Assembly (NCBI GenBank): GCA_946902985.2
Contig: OX336388.2
Location: 1,499,306,545 to 1,499,370,544, forward strand
Reading direction: 5' to 3'
Length of the DNA stretch: 64,000 nucleotides
Source of the DNA: Meconema thalassinum
Taxonomy: Eukaryota; Arthropoda; Insecta; Orthoptera; Tettigoniidae
Numbering within the stretch: the first letter of the stretch is position 1; each line of letters begins with the position of its first letter. A program made the translations under genes and the position numbers. Of the stretch, positions 21,929 to 34,789 are shown piece after piece. The notes beneath the pieces were generated by a model. The model was not told the DNA's origin, searched no databases, and worked only from the letters and a program-made list of their open reading frames with translations.

Positions 21929-24900
21929 TTTATAAAGTTCTAAACCTTACAAAAATGAAGACGGTACACTAGCAGATCTAACTGCTTTGATATTTGGAAG
22001 AGATGTCGCTCCTCCATCCTACTCTTGAACTCGATGGTTCTGTGCAGTATGTTGGCACATTCTCAAACGAAAACAAACACCTAACCTCTACAGTGTTGGT
22101 TGAAATCATACGATTCTAGTCTTGGCTTCATGTCTAGATCAGTCCTACAAGACATGAGTTCGTTCCTCCCTGGAACTAGTGTGTTAAAAGTGTACACACA
22201 AATGTTAAATAAACACTACAAAAAATAGGACAGTAGCTCTCGACTGTCAACTGATACGCTAGTAAGTTGCTTCAAATAAAAGTGAGGTGCCTATTATAAT
22301 AGGGTGTTCCCTCTTCAGAAGTTCACATCTCCTTATTTACGGTGTCCTTTAACTGACACAAAGTTAAGCTCTGACATGGCTGGTAAATAGTTATACTGAA
22401 ACACATAAATGTACATGTGCACCTCCCGTGTAGATCACGGTATGGGTGACTAACGATAGATTGTCCCAGTTACCAGAATGAAAAATACATATTCTAAAGA
22501 TAGTTCTACCTATGTGGTCGCTACAATTTCGGCTAATATATGGTCATAGCTTAAGTCTGCCTGGACAAACCTTGGTACATAGAGAAATTACAGGACTCAC
22601 GGTTGTAACATCGTGTAGCTCACCTCCCTGTTTCCGTTATGAGAGGGGTAAATAACTTCCAATTCCTTGGAGTATTCCACAGGCTCCAAAAGCAAAGTTG
22701 GGAACCCTGGCCTGTTCTCTCTCTCCTGGTTCTCATGGTACGGGTTGTCCATGGCAATCGACCTGGATTATCCTCCTACATGGCAGTTATTCCAGGTGCG
22801 TTTCCCCCATGATTGCTCGTCTACTCCATGTCGAACATCATAGATATAAGTCGAATAGTGTCGAACACATGGTCCGAAAAATGCATCATCTTGATGAAAA
22901 TAAGTTCACTGAATATACGATTAAACTGTACAAGATCAACACTGCTACTACACTGGTGCAGGTATTTCAAAATTGGCCTTATTCCTGCCACTGAATCTCA
23001 GATATACAGGTGATATCTATTTCACTGCTTCTATTACTGATACAAGCACACACAAAAAATAGTGGATGATCACGGCCATCGTAAATGATCAAAATAAATG
23101 TATAATCTTGCCGGTGATCAAATTATGAGCACATTTCACTGATGTGATCTATTTCAACGTTGCTCAAATATTTTATTGTACACGACACACTTGCTTTGCA
23201 CAGCGTGGTCGAAATTTACACAAGTCCTCCACGAGGAGTTTCGTGGAAAAATACAGTTTTCACAAATACTTCACTTTTTGTGGAAAAATATAATTACACT
23301 AGCCTGGTGCGGTTGTATGGTGTACAATTCACTGATAATAATCACTGTAGCAACCTGCTGGCTGTCGATAATGTTCACAAGTGCTACTTAGCACGAAAGC
23401 TTGTTCATCGTCACTTTGACGGACAAAAGGAAATCACGTCCAACCTGAGTGGACTCTCAGTACGGTGTGTCGAATGTAGGAACTGCACCCCGGGTTCCAA
23501 TGAGATTCTAAGTCATTGATCGTTTACTTCCATGATCTCCACGTGTCTGTGGTGTAATTACCTTTACCTTTTAATGAAATTTACCAATTACAAGGCATAT
23601 TAAATTGGTAAATAATGCAGAATTACTAGTTTTAAATTCCTGAGATATGCTGCAGAAGAATTGAGTATAAAATATCTCCAGGAAATAAATGAGCTGTCCT
23701 CGGCGAAGTCGAATTAGTATCAAAAATACGAGGAAGCTTCAGAGTGTGTTCTACACATGTGAGCTCAAAGAATAAGCATGCTCACGAAGAAATAGTGAGT
23801 ACATGAGCCAATGTCGGGCTCAGTATTGACAGAGTGTTATGAAAGTTTTTGAAGTGACCTTTTCTTCTGCTCTTTAGAATAAAATTCGAAATCGGCACAT
23901 ACATGATTTCGTATCGTGCATCTGCAGTAAGTATTGTAGGATTCGGAAACTGACGCAAGTCCTGGCCTATTAAACAGGAACATTTGTACTGTAGACAGGA
24001 TGATGGATTATTCAAGCAGCTGGACGTTTCAACTATATTCCGAGTAACTCTTCTTTCCCTATACATCATTCCCACTCATATGTGGGGTCGATGTTTGTGA
24101 CAGCTCTCCTCCATTTAGCCCGGTCGTGCATATCTTCTTCCGACAACTGTTTTTCTCCGAGGTCCTCCTGTACACAATTCATCCATCGTCGTTAAGGTCT
24201 GTCTCGTGTTCTCTCAACAATATTTAGTGTGACTGAGGGACATACATATGGTACAAATTTAAGTACATATTTTGGAACCTTAAGCACACATTTTTCACTT
24301 TTAAGCACATAAATAAATACATATTTCTGAAAAGTTAAGCACATAATTATCCAGGCCCTGGTAATAATAGTCAACAATTACAGTAAATGAAAAATAGAGA
24401 AAAGTATAAAATTCGCATTTATCGCAGTTGTGACTTTTTCATATTTCTACTGTTACTATTCCATTATTTTCCTATTGATTCTGCTTTCCTTTGTCCTCAT
24501 TAAATGTCCAAAGAATGATAAGTATTTTATTATAATACACATTTCATAACATGAATTCATTCTATTAACAGAATTGCTTTTCAATCAGGTCAACTCAAGT
24601 GTGTTAAAAATATATTACTTTACTTATGAGTAATTACAAGCAAGCATGGTGACAGATGCAAAGCAATTCTGTTAATACATTACAAAGGTAACAGGCGACA
24701 CTGAAAAATTGCTTCTAACATTTCAACATGATTTTATTGATGTACTGGATGCCCTTTTTGCTAATATATGTTACATTTGCCAACAAATCTTTTTTGTTTT
24801 AAGTTTTGGCATTTGGGGTGCACATTAAGTTTGGTGCCACTTAGGATTTGAGGAAATATGTTAAGTCAATTGAATATTAGTCCTTTCTGGAGATGGGAAA

Positions 24901-25298
24901 TTGTATGGAACAGTTTGCCACAGGACATTTTCAGCACTATGTTTTGAGGTTGAAGAAGTGCCAACACACCAAGATGGTTTGATAAGATTTGTGCATAGAG
25001 GTATTTATGTGTGTTGGTGGGAATGGGTTGGATTCATATTGTATCATTTTGAAAATTATTATTACTCATTCTTTTCTACAGAAAAGTGAACTGTTTTTGT
25101 ACATACCTTAAATTGTAGTTTTATTGTAATTTTTCCACCAGGGACTATGTCACCGTTTACAAATAAATTTATTTATAAATCTCGTATAGCAGTGTGATTT
25201 TGTGAGCTGTTTACATAGGGGAAACTTTTATGATCGGGATTTTAGTGGATGTACATAACTATGTTTTCCAATGAATAAACTGTTAATACTTGTGAAAT

Positions 25299-26568
25299 AA
25301 ATAGATAGTAAAAATACTTGAAAGGATATTAGAAAGAAGAATGAGAAGAAAGGTGGAAGGAGAGTTGCAAGAGGAACAGTATGGCTTCAGGAGTGGAAGA
25401 TCCACAGTGGACCCAATCTTTAGCTTGAGGCAGGTGATGGAAAAGAACTGGGAATATGGAGAGGATTTGATCATGACTTTCATAGATCTAGAAAAGGCAT
25501 ATGATAGTGTCCCCAGAGAGAAGGTATGGGAAACCATGGTTTAGAAGAGACTGGGAAGAGAAATGTTGGAAATGGTGCAAGCAATGTACAACAACTGTGT
25601 TAGCAGGGTACTGACCCCAGTTGGAAAGACAGATTGGTTTAGGAACAAGACTGGACTAAGACAGGGGAGTGTGCTGTCACCTCTCTTGTTCATAATGGTG
25701 ATGGATGAAATTGTAAAGGAAACAAAGGAAGCATATGGACATAAAGAAATGAAGTTACTGTTATTTGCAGATGATATTGTGGTCTGAGGAAGGAACACCG
25801 AAGAAGTGCAAAAACAACTAGATGCACTGAACGAAAATAATCAGACGTACGGCCTGAAAATCAGTATAGAGAAAAGTAAGACCATGATGATGACTAGAGG
25901 GGAAAGACAAGGAAAGGGCACTGTGAAAATTGGAAGTCAGAGTTTGGAAATTGTGGACACATTCAAATACCTAGGAAGTGAATTGATGCAAACTGGTAGG
26001 TTGGACATGGAGATTGGCAGGAGAGTACAGCAGAGCAATGCATTCTATCAAAGTGTAAGAAAACTTGTTTGGGATAAGGAATTACCAAGGAAAAGCAAGG
26101 AGGTAATGTATAAAGTGTACTATGTACCCATATTAACTTATGCAGCTGAGACTTGGACCCTGACAAGCAGGCAAGAGAGTAGAATCCAAGCCAGTGAAAT
26201 GAAATTCCTAAGAAGTATGATAGGAAAGACAAGGAAAGACAGAGTGAGGAATGAAGATGTTAGGAAGGAAGTTGGAATGGGAAAACTAAATGAGAGAATT
26301 GAGAAGAATAAACTAAGGTGGTTTGGACATGTAAAGAGGATGGAGGAAAATAGAATACCAAGACAGATGCTGGAGGCAAAGTGCAAGGGTAAGAGAGCAA
26401 GAGGAAGGCCTAGAACAAGGTGGATTGATTCAGTGAAGAACAGCGTAAGAAAAAGAAATCTGGACTGGGGCAAGATCGTGGAAGAAGAATGGTGGAAGGA
26501 AAGTGGAGAAGTGCCATAAATACCCCGACCCGGCAGGAGCTGGATAAGGGGAAATGATGATGATGATG
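25299..26568 (+). mobile_element. 5'-truncated LINE with two stop codons
   Basis: 1,270 bp flanked by the 11-bp duplication ACTTGTGAAAT (25288-25298 and 26569-26579), ending in (ATG)n. One frame runs from 25308 to the TAA at 26519, broken only by TAG (25542) and TGA (25785). RT motifs: EEQYGFRSGRSTVD, motif A MTFIDLEKAYDSVPRE, motif B GLRQGSVLSPLLFIMVMDE, motif C LLFADDIVV; then YVPILTYAAETWTL, LRWFGHVKRMEENRIPRQ and RARGRPRTRW. The TGA replaces the Trp codon expected after FADDIVV. The endonuclease and RT N-terminus are missing by 5' truncation. Confidence 0.92.
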
Positions 26569-27218
26569 ACTTGTGAAATGGCAGTGGTTGTTAACACACA
26601 GTCCGTAGAGGCTCAAGTCGACGGTTAAAAAGACTTGTGTTATTCTAGAATAATGAGTTTTGACTTGGAAACCTTCATTTAGAAAAAGATCTCTTTTTAA
26701 GAAATAACATTTGTGACTCCCTTAGAGTTTATTTAGATAGGGATTCAGTTGTATCAAATATATAGCATATAGCTTTTCAGTTAGTGACTATACAAATTAA
26801 TCTCTAAATTATGAAAACAGAACTTACCAATTATTCAAAAAATTTGTATATTTCCCTGAGAGAAGCTGCAACTGATTGTTGGCAATCTATCAAAACTGTT
26901 GATCATTTTAACATTTAAAATGAAATAATATTATGCCATTTATTATGAATGTTAATGTAATTTTTTGTGTTATAACCTAGACTGTGTAAAAGTTAGTTAA
27001 AATCTGTGAAAAAGATGTTACCAAATGAAAGGCAATTTTGACCATGATTAGCCTCAGCTTTTCTCAGAACAAAAATACTGGGTCATGGTCTGTGAAGGTT
27101 GATAAACACCTCTTCAATTATAATTGTAATTAGTAGTGTTTTTGTCAAAGGATGACGTTTTCCTTCTATTGTTCTCATGGTTCTCTTTCTGTCTGGTATG
27201 GAATCTTCTCTTTGGTAG

Positions 27219-27534
27219 GTGAATACATCACAGATGCTCTCCAGAAGCTTAAGCATCCAACTAATCCTCGTCGACCTCAGGAGTCTTGGCAGCCCATGAA
27301 ACAACTGCAGTCCAAGTTGCAGCAACGGGCTCAGAAACGAGGTGCTTATATGATACGCATGGCAGATGTTAGTCCAGCATTGGCTGCCCTTAAGGACACA
27401 CTTATAGCCATGCCTGGAATAAATTCCCATTCAGACAAAATTATCACTGTGTCATCTGTAGACAACAGCATTGCTATTCTTCCAACAAAAACCAAGCCCA
27501 AGAAGATAGCTTTCCATGGTTGTGATGGACAGAT
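27219..27534 (+). CDS. Smg1: SMG1 kinase, exon b
   Basis: 316-nt exon, acceptor TAG at 27216-27218 and donor GTAAGT at 27535. It encodes GEYITDALQKLKHP, SWQPMKQLQSKLQQRAQKRG, MADVSPALAALKDTLIAMPG and ITVSSVDNSIAILPTKTKPK. The last part is the start of the kinase N-lobe, including the Lys-rich KKIAFHGCDGQ strand that positions ATP. It enters in phase 1 and leaves two bases (AT) that complete Met with the next exon. The sequence closely follows SMG1 of animals as I know it. Confidence 0.95.
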
Positions 27535-28099
27535 GTAAGTTGTTTTACTTATTGTGTTGTACAGTAGTTGGAGCCTTGTAGCCATAATATCTATTTATTT
27601 TTTAAATATTTTTAATGTAATTTTTTTATTTTTTATTTATTTGAGCACTTAAATCAAACCAAATACATTTAAGTCATCTAAGAATTAACAGGTGATTTAC
27701 CAGTCAATATTTTCCTCCTCTCCCAAAACCACGTCATTCTGACAGACCTAGCTGCCCCTTCTTCATCAGATATGACATACCGTATTGTTTTTGTTGCATA
27801 GTTTTTAGTGTAAGTCTTATAAGTTTGTTCTTCAGAATCCTTTTTTCTTCTCTTTTTGCAATTTGTTGCATTGTAATATTAAACTCTTCTAAATCACTTT
27901 GCACTTCTTGAACCAATTATATTTTTTTCTTTCACTTTTCCAAAATTAGTTAAATTCCGTAGTTGTTTTAAGAGTCTATTGTCATTTAATCTCATTAAGT
28001 GACAGATAAGGGCAATTCTCGATAAATGACAGAAATTGGCAATTATTGAATCACTTCCCAGTGGACTACTGCATTAGGCAACAATCTCCATTGTCCATC

Positions 28100-28151
28100 T
28101 AGTTAGTTATTGAGTTTTATTGGGCGGAACGGCTAGGTCGTCTGCCCCTAG
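28100..28151 (-). mobile_element. 52-bp micro-insertion with retrotransposon tail
   Basis: Bounded by an 8-bp duplication TGTCCATC (28092-28099 and 28152-28159). On the minus strand it reads GGGGCAGACGACC...CCGCCC, then AATAAAACTCAATAACTAAC. Length and tail match the other micro-insertions; the duplication is shorter, so this case is less certain. Confidence 0.6.
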
Positions 28152-28229
28152 TGTCCATCAACCTGGTGTTTTTTAAAATTAATGATTGTTCGGATTATCA
28201 TTCTGTCAACCTTCTGCAGTTGATCTGTC

Positions 28230-29180
28230 GTTGATGTCATTTGTAGCTCTTCAGTCGGTCAACACAAATATGCCCAATGAATGGGTGGGTTACGAGATAA
28301 ATGAGACAAAATGGAAAGGCATAGGAGTAAAACAACTGAGGAAAGGATATAAACTTCACTGGATGGATAACAAAACCAAAGCTAGGAATGGTGTCGGATT
28401 TGTATTGTGAGAAGATATAGATGCTGTAAGTGAAGTGATCTACTGTATGTAAATGACAGAATCAACAAACTGGATGTCTCCTTCAATAAGGAGGTGTTAA
28501 CAGTCATACAGGTATTTTCCCCACAGTCTGGATGTGATGAAGGAGAAAAGGAGCAATTTCGATCTGACCTGGAGGAAGCTACTGAAGGTGTGGAAAATGT
28601 ATTAGTGACGTGTGATCTGAATGCACAAGTGGGAACTGACAGACTTGGGTATGAAAATGTGTTGGGCCTGCATGGTTTTGGTACCAGGAACCAAAATAAC
28701 AAGGTATAGTTGGGATGACAATCCAAATCCTTAATAGATTACATAAAATCTGTTGGAAAAGCTGACCAAACTGTTTGTGATGTTAAGGTTGTGCCAAGTG
28801 AGAGCTTAGATAGCGACCATAGACTGCTTCTTGCAATCATCAAAAATGTAAAAATCCTCACACCAAGGAAAATTAAAACAAAATAAAAATTAAAATCTGG
28901 GAACGGAAAAAAGTAGAAAACAAACTGATGTATACGAAGAAGGTGGCTTCCAAAATACCTAGAGACAGAACACAAAGAGGAAATACAGAGCGGAACAGAT
29001 TCAAAGAATGTCTTGTTGGAACTGCTGTAGAAATATGTGGCAAAACTAGTAGTAAAGTAAAAGAAAGAGAAACAGCCTGTTGGAATGATGAAATAAAGAG
29101 TGCAGTTCAGAAGAAAAATGAAGCAAGAAAGGCTCGAGATAAAGAAATTCAGAAAAGAGATAAAGTGATGAATTAAAAAT
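28230..29180 (+). pseudogene. LINE endonuclease-region remnant
   Basis: Three broken + frames give NETKWKGIGVKQLRKGYKL and ARNGVGFVL, then LVTCDLNAQVGTDRLGYENV (the GDLN-AHVG box of LINE endonucleases), then SESLDSDHRLLLA (the catalytic SDH box), then ERETACWNDEIKSAVQKK before the RT. It matches the gene order of the minus-strand LINE at 41230-43905. At least three frame or stop lesions; no RT follows. It is a decayed copy within the intron. Confidence 0.82.
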
Positions 29181-29227
29181 GAGTGAATTACAACAGACAT
29201 ACAGAGATTGTAGACTGCGAGAGAAAC

Positions 29228-29434
29228 GAGTTTGAAATTGTTGTCCATTTCTTTACCACAATGTAGGCCATGCACCAAAAGCTATTTAGTTTGTCACTTG
29301 AAATCTATTCAAACATGATTACAATGTTTGGATATTGAATTTTGAGTTTGAAATTGTTGTCCATTTCTTTACCACAATGTAGACCATGTACCAAAAGCTA
29401 TTTAGTCTGTCACGTGAAATCTATTCAATTGGCG
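29228..29434 (+). repeat. 116-bp tandem duplication
   Basis: Two adjacent copies starting GAGTTTGAAATTGTTGTCC at 29228 and 29344. They differ by a few bases over about 90 bp. Non-coding. Confidence 0.9.
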
Positions 29435-30470
29435 GGAGAATTTTGAAATGGAAAAGATCAATAGAATATGTGAACAAAGGCTATTTAATTCTTCATGGAA
29501 TGACTTGTTCCTAAATACTGTAGGTTATTCTACCACAATGAGCGTCATAGTGAACATTTGATGTATTCAAGCAGGGGCATAAAACACGGAGAGGACAGGA
29601 GGAGGCATTACCCCCCTTAAGTTTTAGCTGCAAGGCAAAATTTTTAAGTACCTTACCCTTAAAAAGTAAAATAACCCGAAACTATTCTATATATGATTCA
29701 ATACTACATTAGGCGGAATATCAGGAAAGCCATCTTGCCTTGCTTAGTCATAATTCCATTATTCTACCAAACAGTCTGTACTTTTTCCCCTCGTTTCCCG
29801 TAGAGGCACCAACTGAGCCAAGAGCCATAACACTTTGAGCTTTGTCCCCTTACCACAACGATCTGAAAAGGCTCATTTTTTATCTATTATTTACGAGCCC
29901 CGGTTTAAAAAAGAGGTAAGATACTGTGAGACAATACACACAATCATTACTCATGCCCAGAAACAACAGCGTGCGCGCCTTTTTTTTTTTTTCTCGAAGC
30001 AAGGTAAAATAACATGACTTTTCCCTCGCTCATCTTGTGTTTTAAGCACACGCTGCGTTGCGCCCGTTGCGCCGACAGAGTTCGAAAAGCAGTGATGCAC
30101 ATAGAAATTTGAAATTTGGTGCTACGCTTGTGTCGTGTTTACCCAAATCAGCGTAGCTCCAGTATTTCATCAGTTTCTGTCTAAACATTGTTGATTGCTT
30201 CATTTAAATTTGTGAAGTTTGTACTTCGTCACTGCTCATCGTACCTATTTCAAGCTGATGCAGAGATAAGTTTTTCGGTGATAAGGGCTAAAGATTACCT
30301 CCAATCTACATTGGGACAAATTAGACGGAATCATTGCTGCCTACTGGCCACCTACTTGGAAATGGTTGACAAGGTAGATGACACGCATCTTGCTCATCAG
30401 TTTATAAACAAAGATCGATGGTAGTGTGGTGTTCGGGTCTTTTGCTAGACGTTGACTAATCTTCTATGTT

Positions 30471-30517
30471 GGGGCAGATGACCTAATAGTTCTGCCCCTT
30501 AAAACAACCATAACTAA
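30471..30517 (+). mobile_element. 47-bp micro-insertion with hairpin tail
   Basis: Flanked by CTAATCTTCTATGTT (30456-30470) and CTAATGTTCTATGTT (30518-30532), a 15-bp duplication with one mismatch. The insert is GGGGCAGA...TCTGCCCC (a hairpin), then TTAAAACAACCATAACTAA. Confidence 0.8.
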
Positions 30518-30897
30518 CTAATGTTCTATGTTTATTCATATTCTGATTCTATTTTGTATTTTAATTAGAAATAATGAATAAAAATAATCTTTTTTCTTTT
30601 TCTTTTAATTTAGCATTAGGCCTGTGTTACCGTGTTTTCAAGCTTTAAAGTTTTAAACTAAAAAAAAAGGGAAAAGAATTTTCCTGGTAGGTCGGCAACC
30701 ACAGAATATAAATTTGATCCCCCCATGTTTGTTAGGAGTTTCACACCCCTGTATATCAAGTGTGGTTCCAAGAGAGTAAGCTTACCATATGTGAAATATG
30801 ATTTAATGCTCGTGAAGAACAGCTCAAAATTTAATAGCTGAAACTATTTGTGTGCCACTCTGTTGTTTAAAGTCCTACCAGCCATAGTAAATGATAA

Positions 30898-31206
<309 letters not shown>

Positions 31207-31861
31207 TAATGTAATTTTTTCTCGTAACATTTATACCTACGACTGTGTACACTTCTCAGGTGGTGGCGGCGGCGGTGGATACTAGTAAATGCAGTCTGTA
31301 CTTCCAGTTAGTATTGAACCTCCCATTCCTATGTGTCCTGCGATGAACCCTGCTACCTGAGGACGGAATGAGGAATATAGAGACTAGCACGTTAATGGAA
31401 GTTGGGCCTAATCCCAAGATCCGCAAGGAAGAAATTTTGGGGTATCCTCACCAAGGAAAGAGTATACCAAAGTAATAAAATTATTATTACAAAAACAAAC
31501 AAAATACAAAATTAAATTAAAACATGAAAATGTATGTGCCCTTGATAATGAAGTTACCAAACATTTGTTGTTGCCAGTAAATACTATAAAAGGAAATTAA
31601 ACAGTATTGCAATCAATGCTAAGGGACACGAGGCCTAACTTAAATGAAATTGAATGAACTACATTGAATAAACAATTAGGTATTATAACAATTAATAATA
31701 CAAACAATGAAAATCACAATGGAATACATATTATAATAACCCTGCCGGCAGTACATAATACAACGAACATAACCTAACCTAATGTGTTGAGAAAAAAATA
31801 ACCCAATAATAGAAACTAGTTATATACTTAAGACCCCCTCGTTCACAAATGAAACAGAATT

Positions 31862-31973
31862 ACAAGATGTATAACACAATTTACACTCGCCAAATCAATA
31901 CTTTACTTTACTAAAAATACTATTTTTAGTAAAGTATTGATTTGGCGAGTGTAAATTGTGTTATACATCTTGT
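31862..31973. repeat. 53-bp near-perfect palindrome
   Basis: The left arm (31862-31919) is the reverse complement of the right arm (31921-31973) over 53 positions. The only interruption is a 4-base insertion (TTTA) in the left arm. The centre is CTAAAAATAC/TATTTTTAG with almost no loop. Arms contain TTTGGCGAGTGTAAATTGTG and its complement. Confidence 0.93.
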
Positions 31974-33539
31974 AAACATGGTCAATACGGAACCTGGAAC
32001 GAGTGCGGTTTATAAGAAAGAGAATTACATGGATTGTAAGTTAAACAAGTAAGGAATGGTCCTCATGAGGTACCAAGTTAAATCAAGAACACGAGGTTTC
32101 GCAACCTCAAAACAATTAATTAAATCGTAAATCAAATTAACATGTTCACAAAGATAGGTAATTAAATAAAGAGATTAAATAAAATACTTAAAGCTGGACG
32201 GTGTTGGAATTAAATAATATAAAGTGAGGAAGGTTAGGTATTGAAAGCACGAGCTTTACTAACAACTACCCGTCCACTTCCGAGCCAACTAACAGACTGG
32301 CATCGTCAAGCATGACTATCAACAAGATCACCAATCACAACCAAATTAACCCCCAACCCCCTTTATCTTAAAGGTTCAACAAAATACATTTCCAAAATTA
32401 TTAAAATAAATATTACATGATTAAAATATTTTAGGCCTACTGATGTCTTTGGTCAATTCTGCATGTGGTCAAATCAAAACGTTACCAATGAACATTCAAA
32501 CAACGCTGCTTCTAAAACAAACCATGTTGGCTGCACGAGGCAATACAAGATATTTACGTTAAGAAAAACAACATGAACACCAAATGCAACGACGGGAAGG
32601 AAACATTACTACAGAAAACAAAGAATAAAAATTATACACAAATCGACAACTTCAAAAATAAACCTGCATTGCTACAAGAATTTAATTTACCAAACAAAGT
32701 ATTATGACTAGGCGCATCAGTTGAATTTAATATTAACACAAAGAAAAAAATGAATAAGTTGTACAAAGACGAAATTAAAAAATTAAATAACTTTCAGTTC
32801 TTGTGGTCGATCCACTTAAATATAGTTCTTTCGAAGTGCCGGGAGGAACTGAGCCCCGTCGCAGTGGCGTCTCCAGATGCCTTAATTAATGCCCACCTAC
32901 CTTCGTTGCTCAAATTAAAAGACAGTGTTCACAGACCTTACTCTACACAGCTGTCTGCATTCATTTGCAGGCAAGCCAAGTCTGCCACTACAAATTTGAA
33001 CAAAGAAGGACCATAAGCTGTAGTAAGTTTTTAATCATGTCACGTTGGTATCTTGGCACTAAAACAAGTGCTCTAGGAACACTAGTGCTGAAATATTGCT
33101 GACCTAGGAATTCTCCTATAATTTTCCATTCTACAGTTACATGTGGCAGACAAGGTGCCACGAAAGTTTGTCATTATTGCACCATATGATGGAACTGGAG
33201 AAATCCACACACATTTAACTATTAGTTCATATTTGGGAAATGGGAAGCTTGATATTAACTTTCAGTGTTCCCAGTGTGTTAAATTGAAGATTAGCTTCAA
33301 TTTTGCCATGGCAGTTGTACCGCCGGTACAAGTATTTTAGTTCAGGTTTAAGAGAAAGTACACCGAGTGCATGTTTGGAACAACATTAGGAACAAGATAG
33401 GAGAAATCCAACAGACTTACTTAAGTGATAAGTTTATTGCAGGACAGCAAACATATACAGAAAAGTCACATGGAGTACAAAAATATTTGACGTATTTACT
33501 CGCCTATAACACCCCCCTTCAATTTTCTACTATTATTGA

Positions 33540-33585
33540 GGGGGGGGGGGGGGGGAATAGTTGTAAAAAAAAAAAAAAAAAAAAA
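33540..33585. repeat. G16 and A21 homopolymer runs
   Basis: About 16 G at 33540-33555, AATAGTTGT, then 21 A from 33565. Run length may be unreliable in any assembly. Confidence 0.9.
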
Positions 33586-33647
33586 GGAATTGCAAAGAAG
33601 AAATACTTAGAAAAATGTAGCAAATAGGCCTACAATATTCCAGTTAA

Positions 33648-34053
33648 CAGTAAAACCCGCGCTTTTGCCTGCACCACATGTGCATCGTTGACCTCGACAA
33701 TGGTTACTTACTCTTCCTACCCCCCAGCTTACAAGTTCTGTGTCTCTCGCCCCGCACGGCCGTGTGTAGTGTGTAATTAAAAAACTTGCAGTATTCAAGC
33801 AGGACTGAAAATGAGCAAGAGAACAAGTTTTACGGCATACTTCAAGTTGAAAGTGCTAGAATTTGCTGCAGAAAATGGAGTGAAAGCGGCGAGTCGTAAA
33901 TACGAAGTACAGCCGTGTATGATTCGTTATTGGCGCAGCCAGAAGGACAAATTATTGGGAACCAAGAAAACTTCTAAGTCCTTCCGCGGTGTGAAAGAAG
34001 GAAAGTACGAAAATGTGGTCGTATTAGAAACAAATCTTCTGTATTTCAAGTAG
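33648..34053 (+). pseudogene. pogo/Tigger-type transposase N-terminus
   Basis: The 81-residue frame 33811-34053 begins MSKRTSFTAYFKLKVLEFAA, then ASRKYEVQPCMIRYWRSQKD. This is a helix-turn-helix DNA-binding domain of the Brinker/CENP-B type at the start of pogo-like transposases. After residue 60 (GKYENVV) similarity ends, so the catalytic DDE domain is absent. CAGTAAAACCCGCGC at about 33648 resembles a pogo-like terminal repeat about 160 bp upstream. No partner repeat was found downstream, so the element is truncated. Confidence 0.68.
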
Positions 34054-34789
34054 GCCTAGTTGACGCGTAACATATTGCAACACTGCGTAACCTTGAACTC
34101 GATGCAAGCAATGCTATGCGCGGCTGTAGTTTGAAATTTTAGTAGTTCATGTTTGGCTATTGTTTAATGTTATGTCGTTATATCAAATTTTAGTATGGAA
34201 ATTTAGTCGACGATTATACAATGTGTATTTATAAATTGTACGATATTGCTTGAAATAAAACCTACATAAAATTGGAGATTTTTATATCTAATGAAATTTT
34301 ATATTTAATTCAATTTTTATATTTAAATAGGGTAATGTGAATTTTATTTGATATTTAAATTTTGAACTAAGTAATCAGTTTAGGGTTATTTTAGGTGAGT
34401 TAATATGCCAATGATAAATAATGTAAACGACTTAATAATTAAGTTAATAGTCTGAAGCGAGTAAATTCAGCAAGGTAATGTCATGACAACAATTATATGT
34501 AATTTGCTCAAGCTCCAAAATTAAATATAAACATTCAAATGTAATTGAGTTGACACTGTGGTTTTGTAGACTTGACTGATTTGCGGCTGCTCCTGTACTT
34601 ATGTTCTTTTCACTACACATCTCGCTGTGAACTGGCACGGCTGTTCCCATCATGCCTATTCGTTGGTTAGTTGCTAGCGCTATCTGATGCGCTGCCGTGA
34701 TCTAAATTGGGCGATGCTAACTCTATCTGTTGTTGCATCATGCAACTTAATTTCTTATGTGTATGCAGCAGGCTGATGAAGGGTGATGG

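Larger units (their letters stand above)
18499..27218 (+). other. SMG1 intron, 8.7 kb
   Basis: Intron between exons a and b (GTAAGT...TTTGGTAG). It holds a 58-bp micro-insertion (18815-18872), a LINE fragment with an inverted 5' end (21105-21928) and a 1.27-kb LINE (25299-26568). AT-rich segments near 19600-19740 and 24240-24360 share a CATAATTA/GGCCCGG-like end in inverse orientation, possibly relics of one DNA-element family. 19900-20980 and 22000-24190 show no gene I can name. Confidence 0.7.

Noticed and set aside
23160..23519. 119-codon + frame as a gene
   Set aside because: No recognisable domain; overlapping frames of similar length exist, as expected by chance.
28739..29278. 179-codon minus frame rich in Phe/Ser
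   Set aside because: It is the antisense of the LINE endonuclease remnant and has no domain of its own.
33143..33340. Candidate SMG1 or other exon
   Set aside because: No splice-compatible frame links it to flanking exons, which already join in phase without it, and the residues show no family resemblance.
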